From Clostridia bacterium (lineage in GTDB: Bacteria > Bacillota > Clostridia > Christensenellales > Aristaeellaceae): 21,636 bases of DNA. Position numbers and translations under genes: made by a program. This document shows positions 7,310 through 16,500 of this stretch, one piece after another (positions within the stretch are counted from its first letter, which is position 1; each line of letters opens with the position of its first letter). The stretch is from the NCBI GenBank assembly GCA_016295665.1, contig JAEDKS010000018.1, positions 1-21,636 of the forward strand, given 5' to 3'. The notes under the pieces were generated by a model that worked only from the letters and a program-made list of their open reading frames with translations, had not been told where the DNA came from and ran no database searches.

Positions 7310-8635
7310 ATGAAGAAATGGCTGCTGACGCTGCTGCTGGTGCTGGCGCTGGTGCCCTGCGGGGCGCGGGCGGCGGTGGAGCTGACCCTGACCCCGGGCG
7401 TGGGGCAGGTGGACTACGCCTTCCATGCCGAGGAATGCTTTGTGGTGCTCAAATACACCGCGCCCGCGGAGACCGGCTGTCTCACGCTCTACGACGCGGA
7501 CGGGGACTTTTCCGGCACCCTGTCCCTTCCCCTGTCCGGGAAGGGCGGTCGCGTGAAGGTCACGGTGGAGAGCCTGGCGCAGCGCACCCTGGCCTCGGGC
7601 ACGGCGACCCTGCCTGAGGATCCGGCCTGTGTTACCCCGACCGGCACGGGCCGCGCCAAGGTCAAGAGCCTGACGCTGACGGAGACGCCGGAGGGGCTGC
7701 ACTACAGCTTCACCGCCGAGGGCGCGGACTATCTGACGCTGAGCTACAAGTCCCGGCAGGAGAGCGGCTCCTTCTATGTGTACCCCGTGGATGAGGCGGG
7801 GCACTTTGAGGGTGACCTGGCGCTGCCCATGACCTATGCCCGGACGCTGGTGACGGTGAAGGTGCTGTCCGGCGCCGCGAACGCCACCTATGCCGAGGCG
7901 CAGGCCCGGAAGGGCTGGGCGGCTCCGGCGGCGCCCGAGGTCACCGGGGAGGGCCGGCTGAAGGGCGTGGTGGTGTGCATTGACGCGGGCCATCAGGAGA
8001 ACGGCGAGTACGTCAACGAGCCCATCGGCCCCGGTCTGCCCGGCTCCACCACCGGCAAGGGCGGCATGGCGCGGGGCTCCGTGACCATGCGGCTGGAGCA
8101 CATCGTGACGCTGGAGGTGGCGTACCTGCTCCGGGACGAGCTGCTCCGGCAGGGCGCACAGGTGGTCATGACCCGCACCGAGGTGGGGCCCTTCATCAGC
8201 AATCTGGGCCGCTGTGCCATCGCCACGGAGGGCGGCGCGGACATCATGCTGCGGCTGCACTGCGACTATCGCTCCGGCGCCCCGTCCAAGTATGGCATCT
8301 CGGTCTTTATGCCCAGGAACAGCGACTATGCCAAGGCGCTCGCCACCCCGGAGGAGTGGGAGACCATGGGCCAGAAGCTGCTGGATGCCATGCGCACCGC
8401 CGTGGGTTATCCCCTGGACGAGAAAACCGGCAAGATCAGCCGCACCGACAGCTACATTGGCAACAACTGGGCCACCATGCCCTGCTTCCTGGTGGAGATG
8501 GGCTACATGACCAACGCCCGGGAGGACGTGCTGCTGTCCGCGCCGGTGTATCAGCAGTGGCTGGCGGAGGGCATGGCGCAGGGCGTGTACGACATCGCGG
8601 TGTACCGGGGGCTGCTGGCGCAGGACGCGGAGTGA
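7310..8635 (+). CDS. secreted N-acetylmuramoyl-L-alanine amidase with duplicated N-terminal domain
   Basis: The enzyme cleaves the amide bond between muramic acid and the peptide stem in peptidoglycan. A signal peptide (MKKWLLTLLLVLALVPCGARA) ends near residue 21. Two related beta-rich units of about 70 residues follow, at 34-103 and 130-200; both show a YxFxAE...LxY...G...D..G.F.G.L.LP...VTV pattern. The Amidase_3 domain covers about 220-432. Zinc ligands are H228 (IDAGH), E269 (or less likely E263) and H317 (RLHCDY), with catalytic E396 (LVEMGYMTN). The NEPIGPG segment after the first ligand is shared by a known clostridial amidase subfamily. A GGGAG site precedes the ATG. It lies 32 bases after rnz, probably in the same transcript. 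Confidence 0.92.
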   Translation: MKKWLLTLLLVLALVPCGARAAVELTLTPGVGQVDYAFHAEECFVVLKYTAPAETGCLTLYDADGDFSGTLSLPLSGKGGRVKVTVESLAQRTLASGTATLPEDPACVTPTGTGRAKVKSLTLTETPEGLHYSFTAEGADYLTLSYKSRQESGSFYVYPVDEAGHFEGDLALPMTYARTLVTVKVLSGAANATYAEAQARKGWAAPAAPEVTGEGRLKGVVVCIDAGHQENGEYVNEPIGPGLPGSTTGKGGMARGSVTMRLEHIVTLEVAYLLRDELLRQGAQVVMTRTEVGPFISNLGRCAIATEGGADIMLRLHCDYRSGAPSKYGISVFMPRNSDYAKALATPEEWETMGQKLLDAMRTAVGYPLDEKTGKISRTDSYIGNNWATMPCFLVEMGYMTNAREDVLLSAPVYQQWLAEGMAQGVYDIAVYRGLLAQDAE

Positions 8636-8677
8636 GCGCAGCGGCGCGGGCGGCGATTGGATGAAGGAGGAATACGA

Positions 8678-9433
8678 ATGAAGCTCATCTCGTGGAACGT
8701 AAACGGCATCCGGGCGGCGCTGGACAAGGGCTTTCTGGACAGCATCCGCGCACTGGATGCGGACGCGGTGTGCCTGCAGGAGACCAAGTGCCAGGCGGGG
8801 CAGGTGACGCTGGACATGCCGGGGTATCATCAGTACTGGCATCAGGCGGAGAAGAAGGGCTACAGCGGCACGGCGGTGCTGCTGCGGCAGGAGCCCCTGA
8901 GCGTGCGCTACGGCATCGGCATCGACGAGCACGACCATGAGGGGCGTGTCATCACCCTGGAGCTGCCGGACTTCTATCTGGTCAACTGCTACACGCCCAA
9001 TGCGCAGCGGGGGCTGACGAGGCTGGACTACCGGATGCGCTGGGAGGATGACTTCCGGGCGTACCTGACAGGGCTGGCGAAGGACAAGGGCGTGATCCTG
9101 TGCGGCGACCTGAACGTGGCCCACAGGCCGGAGGACCTCAAGAATCCCCAGGCGAACCAGCAGAACGCCGGCTTCACGCCCCAGGAGCGGGGCAAGCTGG
9201 ACGAGCTGCTGAACGCGGGCTTCATCGACACCTTCCGCTTCTTCCATCCCGACGCCACCGGCGCCTACAGCTGGTGGAGCTACATGTTCCACGCCCGCGA
9301 GAACAACGCGGGGTGGCGCATCGACTACTTCCTCGCCTCCGATGACCTGCGGGAACGTCTCGTCAGTGCCTGCATCCATCCGGAGATCTTCGGCTCTGAC
9401 CACTGCCCGGTGGAGCTGGTGGTGGAAAGCTGA
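8678..9433 (+). CDS. xth: exodeoxyribonuclease III / AP endonuclease
   Basis: This Mg-dependent enzyme of base excision repair cuts at abasic sites and removes 3' blocking groups. The 251-residue product has all family motifs: MKLISWNVNGIRAAL at the N-terminus, the metal-binding E35 in LQETKC, CYTPNAQRG, D144 and N146 in CGDLNVAH, and the catalytic pair D241-H242 in GSDHCPVEL. The ATG at 8678 is chosen because AAGGAGG at 8664-8670 lies 7 bases upstream and the product then begins exactly as in the family; an upstream ATG at 8661 overlaps the binding site. It follows the amidase by 42 bases. In Bacillus the equivalent gene is called exoA. Confidence 0.95.
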   Translation: MKLISWNVNGIRAALDKGFLDSIRALDADAVCLQETKCQAGQVTLDMPGYHQYWHQAEKKGYSGTAVLLRQEPLSVRYGIGIDEHDHEGRVITLELPDFYLVNCYTPNAQRGLTRLDYRMRWEDDFRAYLTGLAKDKGVILCGDLNVAHRPEDLKNPQANQQNAGFTPQERGKLDELLNAGFIDTFRFFHPDATGAYSWWSYMFHARENNAGWRIDYFLASDDLRERLVSACIHPEIFGSDHCPVELVVES

Positions 9434-9463
9434 GGAGGAGCCGCTGTTTTTTGCCGGCACAAG

Positions 9464-9491
9464 TTGACAAAACGGATTTCCATGGTATGAT
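9464..9491 (+). promoter_or_regulatory. promoter of the ruvCAB-queA operon
   Basis: TTGACA (9464-9469), 16-base spacer ending TGG, TATGAT (9486-9491). Transcription should start near 9498. The gap of 102 bases after xth and the strong -35 make this an independent promoter for the Holliday-junction genes. Confidence 0.8.
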
Positions 9492-9496
9492 AAACA

Positions 9497-9510
9497 GGGA
9501 CATCTGTTCC
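9497..9510 (+). promoter_or_regulatory. LexA-like operator over the ruvC transcription start
   Basis: GGGACATCTGTTCC has the GAAC-N4-GTTC layout of the Bacillota LexA (DinR) box CGAACRNRYGTTYC. The right half-site matches fully (GTTCC) and the left half is GGAC instead of GAAC; I count three mismatches in the 13 informative positions. Its place at about +1 of the ruvC promoter fits an SOS repressor site. It is a candidate only. Confidence 0.5.
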
Positions 9511-9535
9511 CGTTTGAAGCGAAAGGGATTGGGGA

Positions 9536-10030
9536 ATGCGCGTACTGGGAATTGACCCCGGCTATGCCCTGCTGGGCTGGGGCGTGGTGGAGGCGGAGGG
9601 CGGCCGGATGCGCCTGGTGGACTACGGCTGCGTGGAGACCAAGGCGGGCACGCCCATGCAGCACCGGCTGCGGACGCTGCAGCTGGGGGTGCGGAATCTG
9701 GTGACGATCTACCAGCCGGACGACGTGGCCTTCGAGGAGCTGTTCTTCGCCCGGAACGTGACCACGGCGCTGATGGTGGGCGCGGCCCGGGGGGCGGCGA
9801 TCATCTCCGCGACGGAGTACACCGAGAACCTCTACGAGTACACCCCCATGCAGATCAAGCAGGCGGTGACGGGCTACGGCAAGGCGGACAAGAAGCAGGT
9901 GCAGCAGATGGTGAAGCTGCTGCTGGGCATGAAGCAGGTGCCCCAGCCGGACGATGCGGCGGATGCCATCGCCTGCGCCATCACCCACTGTCAGGCGGGG
10001 GCGGCCCGGGAGCAGTTCCGGATGAAGTGA
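9536..10030 (+). CDS. ruvC: Holliday junction resolvase RuvC
   Basis: RuvC cuts Holliday junctions symmetrically after RuvAB branch migration. The 164 residues match family length. The acidic catalytic residues are visible as D7 (MRVLGIDPG), E67 or E68 (AFEELFF), and D140 with D143 (PDDAADA), all in the RNase H-like fold order. The ATG at 9536 follows an AAAGGGATTGGGG stretch that serves as a weak ribosome binding site; starting here gives the canonical N-terminus. It is first in the ruvC-ruvA-ruvB order and ends 17 bases before ruvA. Confidence 0.96.
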   Translation: MRVLGIDPGYALLGWGVVEAEGGRMRLVDYGCVETKAGTPMQHRLRTLQLGVRNLVTIYQPDDVAFEELFFARNVTTALMVGAARGAAIISATEYTENLYEYTPMQIKQAVTGYGKADKKQVQQMVKLLLGMKQVPQPDDAADAIACAITHCQAGAAREQFRMK

Positions 10031-10047
10031 CGAAGGAGGCGGAGCGC

Positions 10048-10653
10048 GTGTACGCTTTTATTGAGGGGCAGGTATGCGAGAAGGCCGGCGGGACGCTGGT
10101 GCTGCTGGCGGGGGGCGTGGGGTATCAGCTGAACTGCTCCATGAACACGCTGCAGGCGGCGCCGCCCATGGGCGAGACCATGCGCTGCTACACCTATCTG
10201 TCGGTGCGGGAGGACGCCATGGAGCTGTACGGCTTCGCGACGAAGGAGGAGCGGAGCCTGTTTCTGTCGCTGACGGGCGTGAGCGGCGTGGGCGCCAAGA
10301 CGGCGCTGGGGCTGCTGGGCGCCATGCCGCTGCGGGAGCTGAATCTGGCGATTCTGCTGGGGGACGTGACGGCGCTGAGCCGTGCGCCGGGCATCGGCAA
10401 AAAGACGGCCCAGCGCATCGCGCTGGAGCTGAAGGACAAGATCAGCCAGGCCGACGTGAACGCGCCGGACAAGCCGGGGGCAGTGCCCGTGGCGGAGCTG
10501 GCGTCGGACAGCGTGACGGATGCCATGGAGGCGCTGATGGCGCTGGGCTACTCGGGCACCGAGGCCCGGGACGCGCTGATGAAGGTGAAGGATCAGTCGG
10601 CGCAGACCGACGAGCTGATTCGGCTGGCGCTGCGGGCGCTGGCGGGCATGTAA
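10048..10653 (+). CDS. ruvA: Holliday junction branch migration protein RuvA
   Basis: RuvA binds four-way junctions as a tetramer and recruits the RuvB motor. The 201-residue product has the N-terminal OB fold (YAFIEGQV to about residue 62), two helix-hairpin-helix motifs (GVSGVGAKTALGLLG and APGIGKKTAQRIALELK) and a C-terminal RuvB-binding domain (DAMEALMALGYSGTEARDAL). The GTG at 10048 is preferred over the ATG at 10027: AAGGAGG at 10033-10039 lies 8 bases before the GTG, and the product then begins VYAFIEG as the family does. The ATG at 10027 would lie upstream of that binding site. Confidence 0.95.
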   Translation: MYAFIEGQVCEKAGGTLVLLAGGVGYQLNCSMNTLQAAPPMGETMRCYTYLSVREDAMELYGFATKEERSLFLSLTGVSGVGAKTALGLLGAMPLRELNLAILLGDVTALSRAPGIGKKTAQRIALELKDKISQADVNAPDKPGAVPVAELASDSVTDAMEALMALGYSGTEARDALMKVKDQSAQTDELIRLALRALAGM

Positions 10654-10668
10654 GGGGAGGGGACGAGC

Positions 10669-11715
10669 ATGGACGAGGAACGCCTGATGACCGGCAGCTT
10701 TCAGCCGGAGGACAGCGTGCTGGAGAACAGCCTGCGCCCCCACACCCTGCGGGACTACGTGGGACAGGAGCCGGTCAAGGACAGCCTGAACATCTACATT
10801 CAGGCGGCGCTGTCGCGGCATGACACGCTGGATCACATGCTGCTCTACGGCCCGCCGGGCCTGGGCAAGACGACGCTGGCGACCATTGTCGCGGCGGAGA
10901 TGGGACAGAACATCCGGGTCACCTCCGGCCCCGCCATCGAGCGCCCGGGCGATCTGGCGTCGATCCTGGCGAACCTGAATCAGGGCGATGTGCTGTTCAT
11001 CGACGAGATTCACCGCCTCTCCCGCTCCGTGGAGGAGGTGCTGTACCCCGCCATGGAGGACTTCGCCATCGACATCATGATCGGCAAGGGCCCCACGGCC
11101 CGCTCCATCCGCGTGGCGGTGCCCAAATTCACCCTGGTGGGTGCCACCACCCGCGCCGGACAGCTGTCCGCGCCGCTGCGCGACCGCTTCGGCATCCTGT
11201 TCCGGCTGGAGCTGTACAAGCCCGAGGAGCTGGCGGGCATCGTCAGCCGCAGCGCCGCGATTCTGGAGGTGCAGGCCGAGCCGGACGGCATTCTGGAGAT
11301 CGCCCGGCGATCCCGGGGCACACCCCGCATCGCGAACCGGATGCTCAAGCGCGTCCGGGACTACGCGCAGGTCAAGGGCGGCGGCGTCATCACCCGGGCG
11401 GTGGCCCGGGAGGCGCTGACGCTGCTGGACGTGGACGAGCTGGGGCTGGACAAGACCGACCGCACCATGCTGGCCTGCATGATGGACAAGTTCGGCGGCG
11501 GCCCGGTGGGGCTGGACACCCTTGCCGCGACCACCGGCGAGGACGCGGTGACCATCGAGGACGTCTACGAGCCCTACCTGATGCAGCTGGGCTTCATCAT
11601 GCGCACGCCCCGGGGCCGCGTCTGCACCCCCGCCGCCTGGGCGCACATGAAGCGCACCATGCCCGCGGCGCCCGGGCAGCAGGAAACCGAGGGACAGATG
11701 AAGATGGAGCTGTGA
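10669..11715 (+). CDS. ruvB: Holliday junction branch migration ATPase RuvB
   Basis: RuvB is the hexameric AAA+ motor that drives branch migration with RuvA. The 348-residue product contains LRPHTLRDYVGQ, Walker A GPPGLGKTTLA, Walker B VLFIDEIHRL, sensor 1 GATTRAG, the Arg finger region LRDRFGI, sensor 2 GTPRIANR and the winged-helix C-terminal domain (GGGPVGLDTLAA, EPYLMQLGFIMRTPRGR). A GGGGAGGGG site precedes the ATG, 15 bases after ruvA. A perfect 6-bp hairpin (TCCGCC/GGCGGA, 11723-11740) lies between ruvB and the next gene without a T tract. Confidence 0.97.
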   Translation: MDEERLMTGSFQPEDSVLENSLRPHTLRDYVGQEPVKDSLNIYIQAALSRHDTLDHMLLYGPPGLGKTTLATIVAAEMGQNIRVTSGPAIERPGDLASILANLNQGDVLFIDEIHRLSRSVEEVLYPAMEDFAIDIMIGKGPTARSIRVAVPKFTLVGATTRAGQLSAPLRDRFGILFRLELYKPEELAGIVSRSAAILEVQAEPDGILEIARRSRGTPRIANRMLKRVRDYAQVKGGGVITRAVAREALTLLDVDELGLDKTDRTMLACMMDKFGGGPVGLDTLAATTGEDAVTIEDVYEPYLMQLGFIMRTPRGRVCTPAAWAHMKRTMPAAPGQQETEGQMKMEL

Positions 11716-11758
11716 GGTATCTTCCGCCGGGCGAGGCGGAGAGGGGAGGAGCATCGGA

Positions 11759-12475
11759 ATGAACGCAGCGGATGTCAAGCGGATGGCCCGGGAGCTGGGC
11801 GCTGACCTGTGCGGCATCGCGACGCCGGAGCGCCTTGACGGTGCGCCGAAGGGGTATCATCCCCGGGATGTGCTGCCCTCCTGCCGCTCGGTGATCGCCT
11901 TCGCCTGCCGGTTTCCGGCGGGCGCGCTGGCCTGCGCGTCCCCCGTGCCCTACACCCGCATCCGCAACACCATCACGCCCAAGCTGGACATGATGGCCCT
12001 GGAGCTGTGCTGCCGTCTGGAGGACGCGGGCCTGCTGGCGGTGCCCATTCCCACGAACGAGAGCGAGTGGGACGGGCAGACCGGGCGCTGGCGCTCCGTC
12101 GTGTCGCTGAAGCACGCGGCGCAGGCGGCGGGGCTGGGGAGCATCGGGCGGCATTCGCTGCTGATCACCCCGGAGTTTGGCAGCATGGTATGGCTGGGCG
12201 CGGTGCTGACGGAGGCGGAGCTGGAGCCCGATCCGCTGCTTCCATCCCTGTGCGACGGCTGCGGGCTGTGCGTGGCGGCCTGCCCCATCCACGCGCTGGA
12301 GAAGCAGGAGATGGCCCAGGAGGCCTGCTGGAACTACGCCTTTGGCAACGATCCGGAGAAGCGGCGCTGGCAGATCTCCTGTCACCGCTGCCGGGACGCA
12401 TGCCCCCGGAACCTGGGAAGCCGCAACGCTGACATGAAGCGAGAAAGGGAATCGGATTCGCATGAAAACCTCTGA
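11759..12475 (+). CDS. short QueG-like double [4Fe-4S] protein
   Basis: The 238-residue product belongs to the COG1600 group annotated as epoxyqueuosine reductase, but it is much shorter than true QueG (about 380 residues). It has the DUF1730-like part (YHPRDVLPSCRSVIAFA, then AAGLGSIGRHSLLITPEFGS) and two [4Fe-4S] sites: C165, C168, C171 and C175 in CDGCGLCVAACP, and C190, C208, C211 and C215 in SCHRCRDACP. The family YRxxVDT segment with the catalytic Asp reads WRSVVSLKHAA here, and no C-terminal repeat domain is present. The position before queA, with a 14-base overlap, suggests a link to queuosine; another redox role is possible. GGGGAGGAG at 11743-11751 supports the start. Confidence 0.8.
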   Translation: MNAADVKRMARELGADLCGIATPERLDGAPKGYHPRDVLPSCRSVIAFACRFPAGALACASPVPYTRIRNTITPKLDMMALELCCRLEDAGLLAVPIPTNESEWDGQTGRWRSVVSLKHAAQAAGLGSIGRHSLLITPEFGSMVWLGAVLTEAELEPDPLLPSLCDGCGLCVAACPIHALEKQEMAQEACWNYAFGNDPEKRRWQISCHRCRDACPRNLGSRNADMKRERESDSHENL

Positions 12476-13490
12476 TTTTGATTATGAGCTCCCCGAGGAG
12501 CTCATCGCGCAGACCCCCATGGAGCCCCGGGATCACAGCCGGCTGATGGTGGTGCACCGGGACACCCAAACCCGGGAGGATCGGCACTTCTACGATGTGA
12601 CCGACTACCTGCGCCCCGGCGACGCGCTGGTCATCAACGAGACGCGGGTCATCCCGGCGCGGCTGCTGGGCGTGAAGGAGGGCACCGGCGCGGCGGTGGA
12701 GGTGCTGCTGCTGCGGCGGGAGAACGCCACCGACTGGGAGGCGCTGGTGCGCCCCGGCAAGCGGCTGAAGCCCGGCACGTTCTGTTCCTTTGGCGAGGGG
12801 CTGCTGCGCTGCGAGATTCTGGACAGCATCGAGGAGATCGGCGGACGGCATGTCCGCTTCCACTACGAGGGCGTGTTCGAGGAGCTGCTGGACCGGCTGG
12901 GCGAGATGCCCCTGCCGCCCTACATCCACGAGAAGCTGCAGGACCGGGAGCGCTACCAGACCGTCTACGCGAAGGAGGAGGGCTCCGCGGCGGCCCCCAC
13001 CGCCGGGCTGCACTTTACGCCCGAGCTGCTGGAAAAAATCCGGGCCATGGGCGTGACCATCGTGCCGGTGCTGCTGCACGTGGGCCTGGGCACGTTCCGC
13101 CCCGTGGCGGTGGAGGACGTGGAGCACCACGTCATGCACTCCGAGTTCTATCAGGTGACGCCCGAGGCCGCCGACACGCTGAACCGCATCCGTGCCCGGG
13201 GCGGGCGACTGATCTGCGTGGGCACGACCTCCGTGCGCACCATCGAGACCGTGGCGGACGAGGATGGCATCATCCATGCCGGGCGCGGCGAGACCGCCAT
13301 CTTCATCAAGCCTGGCGTGCGCATCAAGGCCGTGGACGCGCTCATCACCAACTTCCACCTGCCCCAGAGCACCCTGCTCATGCTGGTCAGCACCTTCATG
13401 GGCCGTGACTTCGCGCTGGCGAGCTACCGGGACGCGGTGGAGAAGCGCTACCGCTTCTTCTCCTTCGGGGACGCCATGATGATCCTGTAG
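12462..13490 (+). CDS. queA: tRNA preQ1(34) S-adenosylmethionine ribosyltransferase-isomerase QueA
   Basis: QueA moves the ribosyl part of S-adenosylmethionine to preQ1 in tRNA anticodons and forms epoxyqueuosine. The 342 residues match the family: FDYELPEELIAQTP at the N-terminus, LVINETRVIPARL, PLPPYIHE, GSAAAPTAGLHFT, HVGLGTFRPV, GTTSVRTIE and NFHLPQSTLLMLVS. The ATG at 12462 lies inside the previous gene, after AGAAAGGGA. It is the last gene of the operon and a stem-loop follows after 9 bases. The usual partner tgt is not next to it. Confidence 0.96.
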   Translation: MKTSDFDYELPEELIAQTPMEPRDHSRLMVVHRDTQTREDRHFYDVTDYLRPGDALVINETRVIPARLLGVKEGTGAAVEVLLLRRENATDWEALVRPGKRLKPGTFCSFGEGLLRCEILDSIEEIGGRHVRFHYEGVFEELLDRLGEMPLPPYIHEKLQDRERYQTVYAKEEGSAAAPTAGLHFTPELLEKIRAMGVTIVPVLLHVGLGTFRPVAVEDVEHHVMHSEFYQVTPEAADTLNRIRARGGRLICVGTTSVRTIETVADEDGIIHAGRGETAIFIKPGVRIKAVDALITNFHLPQSTLLMLVSTFMGRDFALASYRDAVEKRYRFFSFGDAMMIL

Positions 13491-13499
13491 ACAATCCAA

Positions 13500-13542
13500 A
13501 AGCCCGCGGCGTTCCGGCAGATCAGCCGGGTGCCGCGGGCTT
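13500..13542. terminator. bidirectional terminator between queA and mfd
   Basis: AAGCCCGCGGC (13500-13510) and GCCGCGGGCTT (13532-13542) form an 11-bp perfect stem; an inner CCGG/CCGG pair may extend it. Flanking A and T residues (CCAAAA on the left, CTTAT on the right) give short U tracts in both directions. It serves the convergent genes queA (plus) and mfd (minus), whose stop codons lie 9 and 5 bases away. Confidence 0.85.
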
Positions 13543-13547
13543 ATACG

Positions 13548-16500
13548 TCACGCCTCCTTCTGCGCCTTTTCCAGCGCCGCCACCTTCTCGCAGAGCGTGC
13601 CCAGCACGTTCAGGCAGGTGCGGAGGACAGCCATCTCGTTGCCGGTGACGCCCTTGAGCACCATGCTGGTGGGCGTGGTGGGGGTGAGCACCAGGCGGGG
13701 GTCGGTCTGGCGCATGGCCTCCATCAGCCGGATGGGGTCGGGCACATAGGCGTCCTCCATGCGCATCAGCACCCGGTCGCCCTTGCGGATGACCTGGCTG
13801 ATGCCCAGGCTGCAGGCCAGATAGCGCAGCTGGCTCACGTCCAGCAGGGTGTCCACCACCTTGGGCGTCTCGCCGAAGCGATCCACCAGCTCGTCGATGA
13901 TGTCCTCCCGATCCGCGTCCGAGGACAGGTCGGCGATGCGGCGGTACATCTCCATGCGCTGGGAAGCATCGCTGATGTAGTCGTCGGGCAGGTAGGCGTC
14001 CACCTTCAGATCCACGCGGGTGGACAGGCGATCCTGCACCTGACCGCCCTGGGTCTCCACCAGAGTCTCCTCCATCAGCTTGCAGTACATCTCGTAGCCC
14101 ACCGTCGCCAGATGACCGTGCTGCTCGGGGCCCAGCAGGTTGCCCGCGCCCCGGATTTCCAGGTCGCGCATGGCGATGCGGAAGCCGCTGCCGAACTCGG
14201 TGAACTCCCGGATGGCGGCGAGGCGCTGCTGTGCGGTCTCGCTGAGCGCCTTGTCGGTGCGGACGGTGAAGTAGGCGTAGGCCTGACGGCTGCTGCGGCC
14301 CACCCGTCCCCGGAGCTGATAGAGCTGGCTGAGGCCGAAGCGCTCCGCGTCGTAGACGATGAGGGTGTTGGCCGTGGGCACGTCCAGACCGCTCTCGATG
14401 ATGGTGGTGCAGAGCAGCACATCGTAGCTGCCGCCGTAGAAGTCCATCATCACGTCCTCCAGCCCGTGCTCCTTCATCTGCCCGTGGGCCACGCCGATGC
14501 GCACCTCGGGCACCAGCGCCCGGAGCCGCTGGTAGAACTTCTCGATGGACTGGACGCGGTTGTAGAGGAAGTAGACCTGTCCGCCGCGCCCGACCTCCCG
14601 GAGGATGGCGTCGCGGATGAGCGCGTCGGAGTACTCCACCACATGGGTCTGCACCGGAATGCGATCCTCTGGCGGGGTCTCCAGCACGGACATGTCCCGG
14701 ATGCCCACCATGGACATGTGCAGCGTGCGCGGGATGGGCGTGGCGGACAGGGTCAGCACGTCCACCTGGCTCTTCATGTTCTTGATGATCTCCTTGTGCG
14801 CCACGCCAAAGCGCTGCTCCTCGTCCACGATGAGCAGCCCCAGATCCTTGAACTTCACGTCCTTTGCCAGCAGGCGGTGGGTGCCCACCAGCAGATCCAC
14901 CTTGCCCGCCGCCAGCCGGGAGAGCACATCCTTCTGCTCCTTTGGCGTGCGGAACCGGGACAGCACCTCCACCTGCACCGGGAACCCGGCGAAGCGCTTC
15001 ACCACCGTGTTGTAGTGCTGCTGGGCCAGAATGGTGGTGGGGGCCAGAATCGCCACCTGCTTGCCGTCCATGAGCGCCTTGAAGGCCGCGCGGAGGCTGA
15101 CCTCCGTCTTGCCGTAGCCCACGTCGCCGCAGAGCAGGCGATCCATGTTCCGGTCGGACTCCATGTCCGCGGTGATCTCCTTGACGCTCTGCGCCTGGTC
15201 GGGGGTCAGCTCATAGGGGAACTGATCCTCGAACTCCCGCTGCCAGGGCGTGTCCGGGGAGAAGGCGAAGCCCTTCTGCTGGCTGCGCCGGGCGTAGAGC
15301 TGCACCAGATCGAAGGCCAGCTTTTTGAGGCTCTCCTTGACCTTGCCCTTCTGCTTCGCCCACTCGGTGCCGCCGATTTTGTTCAGCCGGGGCGGCTGGT
15401 TGGGGTTGCCGATGTAGCGCTGCACGCGCTGCAGCTGCTCGATGGGCACATAGAGCTTGTCCGTGCCGGCGTACTGGATGAGCAGGAAATCCCGCACGGC
15501 GCCGTCGGACTGCAGCCGCGTGGTGCCCTGATAGATGCCCACGCCGTGATCCTCGTGCACCACGTAGTCGCCCACCTTCAGATCCGTGAAGGCGGCGATG
15601 CGCTCGCCCGCGTTGCGCTTGGCCCTGGACTTGCGGTAGCCCGCGCCCCAGATGTCCGTGTCCGTCGCCACCGCCAGATGCCCCTCGGGCCAGAGGAAGC
15701 CATGGGACAGCGTCATGGGCAGGATGGTCACCTGCCCGGGGGGCAGGGGCTCGTCCTGGGCGTGATCCTCATCCTCCCGGAGCGCGGCCTTCACGCCCAG
15801 CTCGGACAGCGCCTGCATCAGTCGCCGCCCACGGGCCACGCCGCCGGACAGCAGCGCCACCGTGCAGCCCTGCTCCAGGAGGCGGCGGCAGTCCTCCGCC
15901 AGGGGCTTGAGCTGGGAGGCATAGCCGGTGAGGGCCGTGCCGTTCAGGTTGAACACCGCTCCGGGCGTCACGCCCGCCAGGCCGCGCAGCAGGTCGCAGG
16001 CTGCCACCTGCCGCAGGCTCGCCATGCTCTCCCGCAGCGTGTCCCAGTCCAGCAGCAGCCCCTCCTGCTCCCGCACGGCCTCGCCGCGCTCCATGGACGC
16101 GGTCAGCTCCTGCCGGAAGCCCTCCAGCCGCTCCCGGTTCCGCTCCCGCAGCTGCTCGGGCTCCACCAGCACCACCACCTGCGGCCGGTACCAGTCCAGC
16201 AGCGTCCGCACCTGCTCCGTCAGCACCGGCAGCCAGGCCCGGATGCGCCGGAAGGGCAGCCCCTGCGCCACCAGATCGGCATCGGACTGCAGCGCGGAAA
16301 CGCGGCGGCTCACCTCGTCCTGACGCCTGGCGGACAGGGCCTTCTTCTGCACCTTGGGCGCCACCTGCGCGTCAAAGAAGGAGGGCAGCTCATCGTCGTC
16401 CTCGGGCAGGGGCGGCAGGTCATCAAAGAGCAGCGGCTCCTCCGGCGCATCCCCATCAGACAGCGCGGACAGCACCCCGCGCATGCGCCGGGCGGCCTCC

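Noticed and set aside
9434..9463. A run of six T residues after xth as a possible terminator.
   Set aside because: I could not find a convincing stem directly before the T run; only weak pairings are possible.
7304..9988. An 894-codon open frame on the minus strand opposite the amidase, xth and ruvC.
   Set aside because: It is the antisense shadow of three recognised genes and crosses the ruvC promoter.
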